Translations under genes and position numbers: made by a program | Part shown: in pieces, positions 7,318 through 17,432 of the stretch | Layout of the letters: each line of letters opens with the position of its first letter | How positions within the stretch are numbered: the first letter of the stretch is position 1 | Notes under the pieces: model-generated | Database searches by the model: none | The model's input: only the letters and a program-made list of their open reading frames with translations | Told to the model about the DNA's origin: nothing | Source of the DNA: Clostridiaceae bacterium | GTDB taxonomy: Bacteria > Bacillota > Clostridia > Acetivibrionales > DUMC01 | DNA length: 45,431 nucleotides | Assembly (NCBI GenBank): GCA_012840075.1 | Contig: DUMC01000050.1 | Location: forward strand, 1 to 45,431 | Direction of reading: 5' to 3'

Positions 7318-7440
7318 CAGACAGGGGGACGGTTCTCTTGTCTCATGAGACAAGAGAACCGTCCCCTTGTCTGACAAGAGAACCGTCCCCTTGTCTGATG
7401 ACGTGACGCGTGAGACGGAAGAACCGTCCCCCTGTCTCAA
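7318..7440. repeat. Palindromic GGGGACGGTTCTC repeat cluster
   Basis: 7318-7373 is an almost perfect inverted repeat with 27-base arms around a two-base centre (core arm GGGGACGGTTCTCTTGTCTC). A further copy of the right arm (ACAAGAGAACCGTCCCC) follows directly, and a diverged copy with AGAACCGTCCCCCTGTCTCA ends the block at 7440. The block fills the space between convergent araC-type and gpsA genes, and its last copy supplies the TGA stop of gpsA (7437-7439). It behaves like a REP or MITE-type dispersed element and may serve as a two-way terminator. I recall similar GGGGACGGTTCTC units from other Clostridia, but no search was done. Confidence 0.85.
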
Positions 7441-8441
7441 ACTATTCCTCTTAGTTCGTATGTCTTGTCCCTGGTCATCAAATCATCAACTGCTTCTCTG
7501 GGATTTTTATTATTAAACAATACTTCATATGCCTCAAAAGTAATAGGCATCTCTATACCTAATTTTTGAGCAAGGTTATAGGCAGCTTTTGTAGTTTTTA
7601 TACCTTCGACCACCATTCTAACTTTACTAACTGCTTCATCAGTAGAATAGCCTTGACCTATTAATATACCGGCTCTTCTGTTTCTGCTATGCATGCTGGT
7701 ACATGTCACTATAAGATCACCTATTCCTGCTAATCCTAAAAAAGTATGCGAACATGCACCAAGCGCAATTCCCATTCGGGTCATTTCAGCTATTCCGCGT
7801 GTCATCAACGCAGCTTTGGTGTTATCTCCAAAACCTAACCCATCCGATATACCTGCACATAAAGCTATTATATTTTTAAGAGCGCCTCCAAGCTCCACGC
7901 CAACTATATCATCATTTGTGTAAACCCTAAATTTAGGAGACATGAATATATCCTGCACATATGATGCTGCCTCCGAAAATTGGGACGCTGCAACATATGC
8001 GGTAGGTATCAACTTAGCGAGTTCCTCTGCATGACATGGTCCTGACATTGCTACAAAGGTTACATCCGGTGCTTCCTGCATAACAACCTGCGACATTCTT
8101 AACCCTGTAGTTTCTTCAAGTCCTTTTGAAAAGCAGGAGACAACTTGTCCTTTCTTCAAATACATTTTCATTTTTTTAATATTTTCTCTCACCGTCTGAG
8201 ACGGTACGACCAGCGTCACTAAATCAGTTTCAAAAAGAGCTTCCTCCAGATCATTTGTACATAATACGTTCTTATCAATTTTTACACCGGAAAGTTTATC
8301 CTTGTGCTCCCTGGTTTCATTAAGCATCATAATTTCATCCTCAAATGGGGACCACATTTTTACTTTGTGTCCGTTCCCCGACAATAAAATTGAAAGAGCT
8401 GTACCCATACTTCCAGCTCCTATTATTGCAACGCTTTTCAT
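7437..8441 (-). CDS. gpsA: NAD(P)H-dependent glycerol-3-phosphate dehydrogenase
   Basis: GpsA reduces dihydroxyacetone phosphate to sn-glycerol-3-phosphate, the backbone for phospholipids. The 334-residue length is typical. Visible features are the Rossmann motif GAGSMGTA at 8-15, the SGPCHAEEL substrate segment, the catalytic lysine region in GVELGGALKNIIA, and GLAGIGDLIVTC. It lies 254 bp downstream of plsY on the same strand, consistent with a der-plsY-gpsA unit found in many Firmicutes; plsY uses its product. Its stop codon lies inside the palindromic repeat at 7318-7440, so the repeat has probably reset the end of the protein by a residue or more. The 254-bp spacer upstream holds only short direct repeats (for example CAAAATTCAAG twice near 8531-8557). 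Confidence 0.95.
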   Translation of the reverse strand: MKSVAIIGAGSMGTALSILLSGNGHKVKMWSPFEDEIMMLNETREHKDKLSGVKIDKNVLCTNDLEEALFETDLVTLVVPSQTVRENIKKMKMYLKKGQVVSCFSKGLEETTGLRMSQVVMQEAPDVTFVAMSGPCHAEELAKLIPTAYVAASQFSEAASYVQDIFMSPKFRVYTNDDIVGVELGGALKNIIALCAGISDGLGFGDNTKAALMTRGIAEMTRMGIALGACSHTFLGLAGIGDLIVTCTSMHSRNRRAGILIGQGYSTDEAVSKVRMVVEGIKTTKAAYNLAQKLGIEMPITFEAYEVLFNNKNPREAVDDLMTRDKTYELRGIV

Positions 8442-8695
8442 GTTATTCAGTCACCATCCGTTAAGTACTTAATTTCCGTTAAGCATATAATTTAGGTCTT
8501 GCTTCATAACATAATGCCATTACACAATTGCAAAATTCAAGAATTCCAAAATTCAAGGTGCCATAAAGGAAACTAAACAAGCAAGTAAGCAAATAATCCA
8601 AAACTTACCCCATCATCAAGTAAAATTTAAACCTCACCCCATTAATGCCAAGTGAATAGATCAAGATTGATTTCCTTATAACTTCCGGAGGTCTC

Positions 8696-9286
8696 TTATA
8701 ACTTTATTTTCGATTCCGTTCCATTTACCAACCTTTTAATATTGGAATGATGTTTAGCAACTACAAGTACAGCTAAGGCTGCTGAAAATATAATGAGCTT
8801 GATTTCCCGCCCGAATAGAATCATTAATACGGGAAGTGCTATTGCACCTAGGATTGAGCCTAGGGACACATACCTGCTTATTAATACTACAATTGCAAAT
8901 ATAGCTACTAGAATAAGCGAGATTTGCCAATCCAAGTAAAACATAACAGTAATTGAAGTCAGTACTCCCTTTCCACCTTTAAATCCGAAATATAAAGGCC
9001 AATTATGGCCGACAATCGCTGCAGCTCCTCCCACAATAGCACCTGTCTGCCCGGCAATGCTGTTGGTAATAACACAAGTTACAAGTCCTTTTAATATATC
9101 TCCAATTAAAACCATTATTGCCGCTTTTTTCCCAAGAACCCTTAGAGTGTTGGTAGCTCCTGCGTTGCCACTTCCGTGTTGCCTGACATCCACACCGTAA
9201 AATTTGCCCGTAACAACGGAAGTATTTATACTACCTAGCAGGTATCCTATAACCCCACACAAGATTAAAAGAAACATTCTCCCCAT
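8696..9286 (-). CDS. plsY: Acyl-phosphate:glycerol-3-phosphate acyltransferase
   Basis: PlsY transfers an acyl group from acyl-phosphate to glycerol-3-phosphate to make lysophosphatidic acid at the inner membrane. The 196-residue protein is highly hydrophobic with several membrane spans and has the family signatures GSINTSV near the N-terminus, RQHGSGNAGATNTLR (about 35-49) and HNWPLYFGFKGGKGV (about 93-107). The ATG overlaps the der stop (TAATG), with GGGGAGG upstream inside der, so translation is coupled. An alternative ATG three codons in is less well spaced. PlsX is not in the window. Confidence 0.95.
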   Translation of the reverse strand: MGRMFLLILCGVIGYLLGSINTSVVTGKFYGVDVRQHGSGNAGATNTLRVLGKKAAIMVLIGDILKGLVTCVITNSIAGQTGAIVGGAAAIVGHNWPLYFGFKGGKGVLTSITVMFYLDWQISLILVAIFAIVVLISRYVSLGSILGAIALPVLMILFGREIKLIIFSAALAVLVVAKHHSNIKRLVNGTESKIKL

Positions 9287-10620
9287 TAAACTACAGCCTC
9301 CCCTTTTTTCCTCTCCCTAGGTATGATCACTATCGGGGTTCCTTCAAAACCAAATGTTCTTCTAAGTTGATTTTCTATATACCGGGTGTAAGAATAATGC
9401 AAAAGCTCTTCATCATTAACAAATAAAATGAAAGTCGGAGGCTTAATGCCTACTTGGGTTATGTAGTATACCTTAAGCCTTTTTCCTTTATCAGAAGGTG
9501 GTTGAACCATGGCAATAGCCTCATTTAGTACATCATTCAACACCCCTGTGGATATCCTCAAAGAAGCCTGATCTGCAACATACTTTATCTTATCATACAG
9601 CTTATCAACCCGTTGTCCTGTTAATGCTGATATGAACATAACCGGTGCATAGGTCATGAAGCTCAATTTTTCATATACCTGTTTTTCGTATTCTTCATAA
9701 GTTCCTGTTTTCTTATTAACTGCATCCCATTTATTTACAACTATTATTGATCCTTTTCCTTGCTCATGAGCATAACCTGCTATTTTAGTATCTTGCTCCG
9801 TAACACCTTCAAGAGCGTCAATGACAATTAAACATACATCAGATCTTTCAATAGCTGTCCATGCTCTTAACATGCTATATCTTTCAATATTTTCTTGTAT
9901 TTTGCTTTTTCTTCTAATCCCTGCCGTATCAATAAATATGAATTTGTGTCCACCTTTCTCGACATAAGTATCGATTGCATCCCTCGTAGTTCCGGGTATA
10001 TTGGAAACAATTAATCTTTCTTCCCCTAAGATTCTGTTAATAAGAGATGATTTACCCACATTCGGTTTTCCGATTACACTGACTCTAATAACATCCTCAT
10101 CTATATCCTCTGTCTCTTCCTCAGGGAAATATTCGTATATTTTGTCCAACAAATCACCTATTCCAAGTCCATGGATAGACGATATCGTTATAAAATCTCC
10201 CATTGCCAAACTATAAAATTCATAGACTTCCGGCGGAGGATCCCCTAAGTTATCCACTTTATTTATTGCGATAATCACGGGTTTTTTGGTTTTACGAAGT
10301 ATATTGGCAACTTCATGGTCGGAAGCAGTCAATCCTTCTTTCGCATCTACCATAAATACAATAACATCGGCAGTTTCTATAGCAATTTCCGCCTGTCTTC
10401 TTACTTGCTGTGTAATCTCATCCTTAGCATAAGGTTCAAATCCACCTGTATCTATAATTATAAATTTCCTGTTACGCCATTCTCCTTCGGCATAAATCCT
10501 ATCCCTGGTTACTCCCGGAGTATTTTCTACTATGGAAATCCTTTTTCCCGTTATAAAATTAAACAATGTAGATTTGCCTACATTGGGTCTTCCAACAATA
10601 GCAACTATGGGCTTGCGCAA
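9286..10620 (-). CDS. der: Ribosome-assembly GTPase Der (EngA)
   Basis: Der has two tandem GTPase domains and a C-terminal KH-like domain and assists 50S subunit assembly. Both P-loops are visible, GRPNVGKS near residue 10 and GKPNVGKS near residue 184, as are the DTGG and DTAG switch motifs and the two NKxD motifs (INKVD, VNKWD). Length 444 is normal. The start is TTG at 10620, backed by GAGGAGGT at correct spacing. It overlaps plsY by one base at its stop. The upstream neighbour on the same strand is the DUF512 radical SAM gene, 172 bp away. Confidence 0.96.
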   Translation of the reverse strand: MRKPIVAIVGRPNVGKSTLFNFITGKRISIVENTPGVTRDRIYAEGEWRNRKFIIIDTGGFEPYAKDEITQQVRRQAEIAIETADVIVFMVDAKEGLTASDHEVANILRKTKKPVIIAINKVDNLGDPPPEVYEFYSLAMGDFITISSIHGLGIGDLLDKIYEYFPEEETEDIDEDVIRVSVIGKPNVGKSSLINRILGEERLIVSNIPGTTRDAIDTYVEKGGHKFIFIDTAGIRRKSKIQENIERYSMLRAWTAIERSDVCLIVIDALEGVTEQDTKIAGYAHEQGKGSIIVVNKWDAVNKKTGTYEEYEKQVYEKLSFMTYAPVMFISALTGQRVDKLYDKIKYVADQASLRISTGVLNDVLNEAIAMVQPPSDKGKRLKVYYITQVGIKPPTFILFVNDEELLHYSYTRYIENQLRRTFGFEGTPIVIIPRERKKGEAVV

Positions 10621-10792
10621 AGTACCACCTCCTCAAACACTACACACCAATACTCTATATCATATCCATAGCCATTACTTATCAACCTAAATCTATTACT
10701 CATCAACCTAAATGCATTATATACAAAAAATCCATGGACATCAACAAAGTTATTTTATGTGCACTAAATCTATATGACGAAAATGTTGTAAG

Positions 10793-12193
10793 CTAATCAA
10801 AATCTAAACCCTTCACTTTCAAAATGAAGTCTTTAGCATTATTTTTAACAACAGTTAGTTTTATATTCAACTGCTCCTCTACCATTTTTACCGTGTAATC
10901 ATCCAAGAATATATCTTCATCTGCTTTAAGCATGGTTTCCGGGATGAGCAATTCTTCACCCAAATCCTTATAACTCAATTGCTGAACAATATCCTGCCCT
11001 GTAAGCAGACCTGTTACAGTAACATGCTCACCAAAAAAGTTATTTTTAATCGGATAAACATTTATCTTAATATTTTTAAAAGTCTTCTCTAACTCTCTTG
11101 AAAGATCGTTTATAAATTCATAAGCCAGAACACCCGTAGCTACACTAACCTTTCTCACCTTGTTAACATTACCATTATTGTCATTGCTGCTTACTATTTG
11201 CTGATTATCAATATTTCGCCTTTTTAGATAATTAAGATATTCATAAAACTCATACTTAAACAAAGCAATAAGACCTACCCCGTTTTCTAATTGAGGGAAA
11301 TCTTCATATTCTTCATAGCTTGGTATTTCATAACCGGCCATTAAATAAAATTCATCTGCAAGATAAACTACTCTTGATCCTTTTTCCTTAAAAAGCTGTT
11401 CCTGCCATTTCGACATCTGCTCAATAGTTTCAGAAGCTGAAATTCTATTGTAAGGAATTAATTCAGGTAAACCTTCCCTATATTTTGTCAATCCCACTGG
11501 TACTACCGAAATACTGTTAACTTTAGGATATAAATCTGATAAGTCCTTGATGGTTCTATCTAATTCAGTCCCGTCATTTATATTTCTGCAGAGTACAATT
11601 TGACAATTAACAGTTATTCCGGCTTCAGTAAGCTTGTTGATTTTCTCCATAATGTCCCCTGCATTTTTGTTTTTAAGCATTTTTACCCTTAAATTAGGAT
11701 TTGTTGTATGAACTGAAATGTTAATGGGTGACATATGGTATTTAATAATTTTATTCAGATCTTTCTCCTTTACATTTGTCAAAGTCACATAATTTCCTGA
11801 AAGAAAAGAAAGTCTGGTATCATCGTCTTTAAAGTAAAGGGAACTTCTCATGCCTTTCGGCAACTGATCTATAAAACAAAATATGCATTTGTTCATGCAA
11901 CTTTTGGCAGAATCTATCATTGGAGAATCAAACTCAAGACCGAGATCTTCATATAAATCTTTTTCTATTTCAAATTCCCATAACTCAGAATCAGACTTAA
12001 TAACTCTTAAGTTTACTACTTCATCGGTTATTAAAAATTTATAATCGAAAATATCTTCAATATTTTCTTCGTTAATCGATACGATTTTATCTCCGGGTTT
12101 TAGACCAATTTCGTCAGCAATGCTGCCTTTTTCCACTTTTTTTATTTCTACGAATTTTTCCTTTTTCTTTTTGCTTTTCTTTTCTTTATTCAC
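10793..12193 (-). CDS. PDZ/radical SAM DUF512-family protein
   Basis: This 466-residue protein begins with a lysine-rich stretch, then a PDZ-like domain (about 14-75, with the GSIADEIGLKPGD ligand loop), a radical SAM cluster motif C99-x3-C103-x2-C106 (SCMNKCIFCF), and a long C-terminal DUF512 region. Radical SAM proteins cleave S-adenosylmethionine at a 4Fe-4S cluster; the substrate of this family is unknown. Cells of many Clostridia carry it directly upstream of der, as here. The start is GTG at 12193 with GGAGG eleven bases upstream. Residues 328-346 are an Asn/Asp-rich insertion, similar in character to insertions in the CheW-like and HemZ proteins of this window. Confidence 0.88.
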   Translation of the reverse strand: MNKEKKSKKKKEKFVEIKKVEKGSIADEIGLKPGDKIVSINEENIEDIFDYKFLITDEVVNLRVIKSDSELWEFEIEKDLYEDLGLEFDSPMIDSAKSCMNKCIFCFIDQLPKGMRSSLYFKDDDTRLSFLSGNYVTLTNVKEKDLNKIIKYHMSPINISVHTTNPNLRVKMLKNKNAGDIMEKINKLTEAGITVNCQIVLCRNINDGTELDRTIKDLSDLYPKVNSISVVPVGLTKYREGLPELIPYNRISASETIEQMSKWQEQLFKEKGSRVVYLADEFYLMAGYEIPSYEEYEDFPQLENGVGLIALFKYEFYEYLNYLKRRNIDNQQIVSSNDNNGNVNKVRKVSVATGVLAYEFINDLSRELEKTFKNIKINVYPIKNNFFGEHVTVTGLLTGQDIVQQLSYKDLGEELLIPETMLKADEDIFLDDYTVKMVEEQLNIKLTVVKNNAKDFILKVKGLDFD

Positions 12194-12273
12194 CGCTGAC
12201 TATTCCTCCGATTCAAAATTAAGCAACAAATAAAATTTTGGTTGCAAGGTCTTTATTTATATTTTCACGGCTA

Positions 12274-12318
12274 ATTGCTAAAAAGCAGCAGTTTGTTACA
12301 CTGCTGCTTTTTAGCAAT
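12274..12318. terminator. Strong terminator hairpin after rpmF
   Basis: An 18-bp perfect stem ATTGCTAAAAAGCAGCAG / CTGCTGCTTTTTAGCAAT (12274-12291 with 12301-12318) closes a 9-base loop. It lies downstream of rpmF (minus strand) and upstream of the DUF512 gene, separating the two transcription units. Confidence 0.8.
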
Positions 12319-12339
12319 TAAAAAACTGTATTATAATTT

Positions 12340-12365
12340 TCTTTCACTAACGTCTTTCACTAACG
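12340..12365. repeat. Exact 13-bp tandem duplication after rpmF
   Basis: TCTTTCACTAACG occurs twice in direct tandem (12340-12352, 12353-12365), between the rpmF stop and its terminator. It is one of several small perfect duplications in spacers of this window. Confidence 0.9.
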
Positions 12366-12373
12366 GAATTATA

Positions 12374-12556
12374 TTAGGCCTCAGCTTTCTTCACTACAAG
12401 CTTACCATCATAATAACCGCATTCTTTGCAAACTCTGTGGGGGGTTGTCAATGCATGACATTGTGGACAACTCACCAGAGTAGGCGCCGTTAACTTCCAT
12501 TGAGATCTTCTTTTCCCTGTTCTCGCTTTGGACCATCTACGTTTTGGATTTGCCAC
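12374..12556 (-). CDS. rpmF: 50S ribosomal protein L32
   Basis: This 60-residue protein starts with ANPKRRWSKARTGKRRSQW, the basic N-terminus of L32, and carries a zinc ribbon with C30-x2-C33 and C43-x2-C46, the cysteine-containing form of L32. It is a structural part of the large ribosomal subunit. The start is GTG at 12556 with GGAGGT upstream. It follows yceD by 27 bp and ends in a strong terminator. The yceD-rpmF pair is a very widely conserved arrangement. Confidence 0.97.
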   Translation of the reverse strand: MANPKRRWSKARTGKRRSQWKLTAPTLVSCPQCHALTTPHRVCKECGYYDGKLVVKKAEA

Positions 12557-12583
12557 CTATAACACCTCCATCTTCTATATCTG

Positions 12584-13084
12584 CTATTCAAAAAACTTTC
12601 TTAGTATATCAAACTTAGGATTAATCTCCTTTTCTTCTTCACAATTACATGTAGCTTCATTTAAATTAGTGCCACAGACAGGACAAAGTCCCTTGCAATC
12701 TTCTTTACAAAGCTGCTTCATAGGCAAATTTAAAATTATATAATCCAGCAATATTTTATCCAGGTTCAGATAGTCTCCTTCATAAGTAAAAACATCATCT
12801 TTATCGGTAACTTTATCAACATGTAATATATCTTCCTTAACCGGTATCTCTGCGCTTCCATGGACATCTTCAAGACATCTGAAACAAGGCGAGCTGTATT
12901 CCAAACTGACCAAACCAGTTAAGTGCAGCTTTCCTTTATTATTTTGCAAACTTCCTTTAAAGCTAATCGGTCCTTTAAAAGTATAACTATCTACAGTACT
13001 CTCCAGTCCTTCAACGCTGCCCTTATAATCAATTTCGAGGCTCGAACCTTCATTTTTTAATAGATCTTCAATATTAATATTCAT
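12584..13084 (-). CDS. yceD: YceD/DUF177 family protein linked to 23S rRNA accumulation
   Basis: The 166-residue protein matches the DUF177 pattern: a central SLEYSSPCFRCLED segment, an EDI(L)HVDKV strand, DLNL-like YLNLDKILLDYIILNLPMK, and a C-terminal cysteine cluster CKEDCKGLCPVCG followed by CNC. In Escherichia coli and plants the family is needed for normal 23S rRNA levels; the mechanism is not settled. GAGGTG precedes the ATG, and a near-perfect sigma-A promoter lies just upstream at 13115-13143. It is cotranscribed with rpmF. Confidence 0.9.
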   Translation of the reverse strand: MNINIEDLLKNEGSSLEIDYKGSVEGLESTVDSYTFKGPISFKGSLQNNKGKLHLTGLVSLEYSSPCFRCLEDVHGSAEIPVKEDILHVDKVTDKDDVFTYEGDYLNLDKILLDYIILNLPMKQLCKEDCKGLCPVCGTNLNEATCNCEEEKEINPKFDILRKFFE

Positions 13085-13114
13085 TTTTTACACCTCGCAA
13101 AGACTAACAGAAGT

Positions 13115-13143
13115 TATTATACTAACTAATATTAGCATTGTCA
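13115..13143 (-). promoter_or_regulatory. Consensus sigma-A promoter for yceD-rpmF
   Basis: On the minus strand TTGACA (13143-13138) is separated by exactly 17 bases from TATAAT (13120-13115). This is a perfect vegetative promoter placed about 25-30 bases upstream of the yceD start, in the 84-bp spacer after ackA. It suggests that yceD-rpmF is expressed strongly and independently of the pta-ackA transcript. Confidence 0.9.
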
Positions 13144-13168
13144 AGGATTTTTAATCATGGAGGTGTAT

Positions 13169-14371
13169 TTATTTTCCATTCAATTTCTTCATAGTTTCTC
13201 TTGCTATTGCCAATTCTTCATTTGTAGGAATTACCAGGGTCCTGACTTTAGCATCCTCAGTACTAATATCAATCTCTTTTCCTCTTACATTATTCTTTTC
13301 ATAGTCAATTTTAATACCTAGATATTCCAAACCTTCTACAATCTGCCTTCTTACTCTTGAATTATTTTCCCCTATACCGGCTGTAAATATTACTGCATCT
13401 ATTCCTTCCGTTACTGCCGAGTATTCTGCAATATATTTCTTTACCTTGTAACAAAAGATATCTATGGCAAGCTTTGCTCTCTTGTTGCCGCTATCTGCTG
13501 CAGCTTCAAGATCCCTGAAATCACTGCTTACACCTGATATCCCAAGTACGCCGGATTTTTTGTTTAGCAATTCATTTACTTCTTCCACTGTCATTTTTTC
13601 CTTTTCTATTAAGAAAGATACAACTGCCGGATCTATAGAACCGCTTCTTGTCCCCATAGCCAGACCTGCCAATGGAGTAAAGCCCATGCTTGTATCAACG
13701 GATTTACCATATTTAATAGCACAGACACTTGCACCATTTCCTAAATGGCAGGAAATTAATCTAAGCTCTTCCAAAGGTCTTTTAAGCATTACTGCTGCCC
13801 TTTCAGATACATATTTATGAGACGTACCATGGAAACCATATTTGCGCACACCATATTTTTTGTATATGTCATATGGAATAGGATACAAGTAAGCATATTC
13901 AGGAAGAGTCTGATGAAATGCAGTATCAAAAACAGCTACCATCGGCGTACCGGGCATTATTTGCTGGCAGGCTCTTATTCCGATGATGTTCGGAGGATTG
14001 TGAAGAGGTGCTAAATCAATGCATTCCTCTATGGCTTTTATCACTTCTTCATCAATAACTACAGAATCATGAAATTTCTCACCGCCGTGCACCACTCTAT
14101 GGCCTACTGCAGATATTTCGGACATATCCGATATTACACCGATTTTTTCATCAGTAAGAGCGCTGATTGTAGTTTGTATTGCATCTTTATGATCAACCAT
14201 TTCTTTATTTATGATTATCGGATCTTGGCCTTGTTTTGTGTACTTCAAAAATGAGTTATCTATCCCTATTCTATCGCAAAGCCCCTTTGCAAGTACAGTT
14301 TCATTTGTCATATCAATTAACTGGAATTTTAAAGAGGAGCTTCCTGAATTTATTACAAGGATTTTTTTCAT
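13169..14371 (-). CDS. ackA: Acetate kinase
   Basis: AckA converts acetyl phosphate and ADP to acetate and ATP, the energy-yielding end step of acetate fermentation. The 400-residue protein begins with the ASKHA phosphate motif [13 protein letters not shown] and shows HRVVHGGE, the family signature [11 protein letters not shown]-like [37 protein letters not shown] and [16 protein letters not shown] precedes the ATG. It follows pta by 90 bp on the same strand, the standard pta-ackA order, and both proteins act in the cytoplasm. Confidence 0.98.
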   Translation of the reverse strand: MKKILVINSGSSSLKFQLIDMTNETVLAKGLCDRIGIDNSFLKYTKQGQDPIIINKEMVDHKDAIQTTISALTDEKIGVISDMSEISAVGHRVVHGGEKFHDSVVIDEEVIKAIEECIDLAPLHNPPNIIGIRACQQIMPGTPMVAVFDTAFHQTLPEYAYLYPIPYDIYKKYGVRKYGFHGTSHKYVSERAAVMLKRPLEELRLISCHLGNGASVCAIKYGKSVDTSMGFTPLAGLAMGTRSGSIDPAVVSFLIEKEKMTVEEVNELLNKKSGVLGISGVSSDFRDLEAAADSGNKRAKLAIDIFCYKVKKYIAEYSAVTEGIDAVIFTAGIGENNSRVRRQIVEGLEYLGIKIDYEKNNVRGKEIDISTEDAKVRTLVIPTNEELAIARETMKKLNGK

Positions 14372-14461
14372 TTCAAATTCCCCCTTTTATAAACTTACGC
14401 AGTGCATGTTTACTATATTACATGGAATTAATATAGCGCGCTTAATTCTTGGCTCTCATTT

Positions 14462-15772
<1,311 letters not shown>

Positions 15773-17053
15773 CTATTGAAGTTTTATATCATTTAAAGTC
15801 GAAGGTTTAGAGTATTCAAAATATTGGCTGCGAGATTTTGTCTGGGCTTCTATTCTGGAATTATTAATAGAGTCATAATTTTTTGTTAATACTTCTAAAA
15901 TATCTCCGTCTATTGCCATTTCATTAGCCATTCTTTGCATAGTGCTTAAACATGTATCACGATCCATTCCTTTTCTATAAGGTCTGTCTTCAGTAAGCGC
16001 CGTAAATACATCAGCAACTGCCATAATTCTCGAATTGTACGATAGATTGTCAGAGGCTATTCCGAATGGATATCCTGAACCATCCAGCTTTTCATGATGA
16101 AAAGAAGCTATTTCATTTATTTCTTCAAAACCTTTTATTTTTTGGAGGGTTTTGTATGTATAATAAGTATGGGATTTTATTATGTTATATTCCTGAGGGG
16201 CTAATTTACCGGACTTTTCCAATATTTCCGTCGGTACCGCAAGTTTCCCTAAATCGTGTAAAAATCCTGCGATCCTCAGCTTTTTTTGCTCCTCTTCTTC
16301 CAAACCTGTACATTTTCCGAGTTGAGCTGCTACCGCTGAAACACCGCTGGAATGAGTAGCTGTAAATCGGCTTCTGAAGTCTATAATATTCCTGATTAAT
16401 TCTCCGGCGGAAAAAACACTATCTTCATCCAAAACAGTATCATTTACTTTACTTTCATATATTTCACAACTTTTTTCCACGTTTATTATATCCAACCAGA
16501 AAGAAATTGGTTTAGAAACTGCAACAAATGCTTCCACCACATCCGGCATAAATTTCTTACCGGATTCACTTATTATTCGTTTTTTTATGTATGTACTCTG
16601 TCCTATTATTTCGCTTTTTTTATCTGCCAGCACATCTACTCTGTCTGATAAATGTATAATATAGCTTTCAAGAGGAATATCTTCTTCATTATATTCTGAA
16701 ATCCTTCGAGTTTCGTTCCAATTAGCATGATGGTATCTAACAATTTGAGCCGATGCTTCCAATGGTTCATACTTTGCCAATAATCTGTATCCTAGTTCGG
16801 AGTGAATATAAGGGTTGATAATGTCGAACTGCAAAGCATCGAGTCTTTCTTTTAGCGTTATACCTCCACAATCATGTAATAATGATGCTATGAACATGTC
16901 AGTAAGATTTTTGGAAGGTAATCCCATTTTTTCACCGATTACATAGCTGATGTGAGCAACCCTTCTGTGATGTCCGTTTAGAACCGGACTAATCATGTCC
17001 ATAACATCGGCTAGTGCAAGTATTAAATCCAATAGTGATACTTTTAATTTCAT
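15773..17053 (-). CDS. Tandem HD / HD-GYP domain phosphohydrolase
   Basis: This cytoplasmic protein of about 426 residues has two HD-type metal phosphohydrolase domains and no receiver or membrane domain. The first (about 20-150) has HHRRVAH, LLHDCGG and YHHANW. The second (about 230-390) has the full HD-GYP set: HSSGV, FLHDLGKLAVP, SHTYYT, HHEKLDGSGYP and ADVFTALTEDRPYR, which marks likely cyclic di-GMP phosphodiesterases. It may therefore turn over a cyclic dinucleotide signal. I place the start at the second of two ATGs (17053), six bases after GAGG; a GTG at 17065 and the ATG at 17056 are alternatives. The 67-bp hairpin repeat array begins 28 bp upstream, so its promoter must lie in or beyond the array. 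Confidence 0.85.
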   Translation of the reverse strand: MKLKVSLLDLILALADVMDMISPVLNGHHRRVAHISYVIGEKMGLPSKNLTDMFIASLLHDCGGITLKERLDALQFDIINPYIHSELGYRLLAKYEPLEASAQIVRYHHANWNETRRISEYNEEDIPLESYIIHLSDRVDVLADKKSEIIGQSTYIKKRIISESGKKFMPDVVEAFVAVSKPISFWLDIINVEKSCEIYESKVNDTVLDEDSVFSAGELIRNIIDFRSRFTATHSSGVSAVAAQLGKCTGLEEEEQKKLRIAGFLHDLGKLAVPTEILEKSGKLAPQEYNIIKSHTYYTYKTLQKIKGFEEINEIASFHHEKLDGSGYPFGIASDNLSYNSRIMAVADVFTALTEDRPYRKGMDRDTCLSTMQRMANEMAIDGDILEVLTKNYDSINNSRIEAQTKSRSQYFEYSKPSTLNDIKLQ

Positions 17054-17080
17054 CATAGACCTCACGACCTCTTAAGGTAA

Positions 17081-17330
17081 GGGGACACACCTCTCTGAAT
17101 AACCAGTATTCCTCTGGAGGGAGGAATGTCCCCTTTTGATTATGTAAAAGGACACACCTCTCTGAATAACCAGTATTCCTCTGGGGAGAGGAATGTCCCC
17201 TCTTGATCATGTGAAGGGACACACCTCGCTCGAGTTGAGGGAATTTCTTATGGGTTGAGGAATGTCCACTTATGATTACACTTTGATTACACGCTGTGGG
17301 ATATCTCTTTGTGATGAAGAAAAATGTCCT
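17081..17330. repeat. Tandem array of ~67-bp hairpin-forming repeats
   Basis: The unit begins GGGGACACACCTCTCTGAAT and ends GAGGAATGTCCCC. The GACACACCTC box recurs at 17084, 17151 and 17218, an exact 67-bp period. Copies 1 and 2 are nearly identical, copy 3 is diverged, and a fourth remnant ending AAATGTCCTC follows to about 17330. Each unit can fold on itself through GGACA/TGTCC and CCTCTC/GAGAGG. The array fills the spacer between gatB and the HD-GYP gene (17054-17432), and the rest of that spacer (17331-17432) shows nothing else. Confidence 0.88.
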
Positions 17331-17432
17331 CCGATGTTTCCTTGTGAAGTTGATTTTGCAACGTACCCTCAGGATATTAACTCTTTTCGCCGGCTCTACA
17401 CTTTAACTTACTTCTACAGCTTTCAATCCAAC

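Noticed and set aside
16989-17222. 77-codon minus-strand frame across the 67-bp array
   Set aside because: It is translation of the tandem repeat fused in another frame to the HD-GYP start region; no domain and no independent start signal.
17081-17330. CRISPR array
   Set aside because: The 67-bp units abut with no unique spacers, and no cas gene is near.
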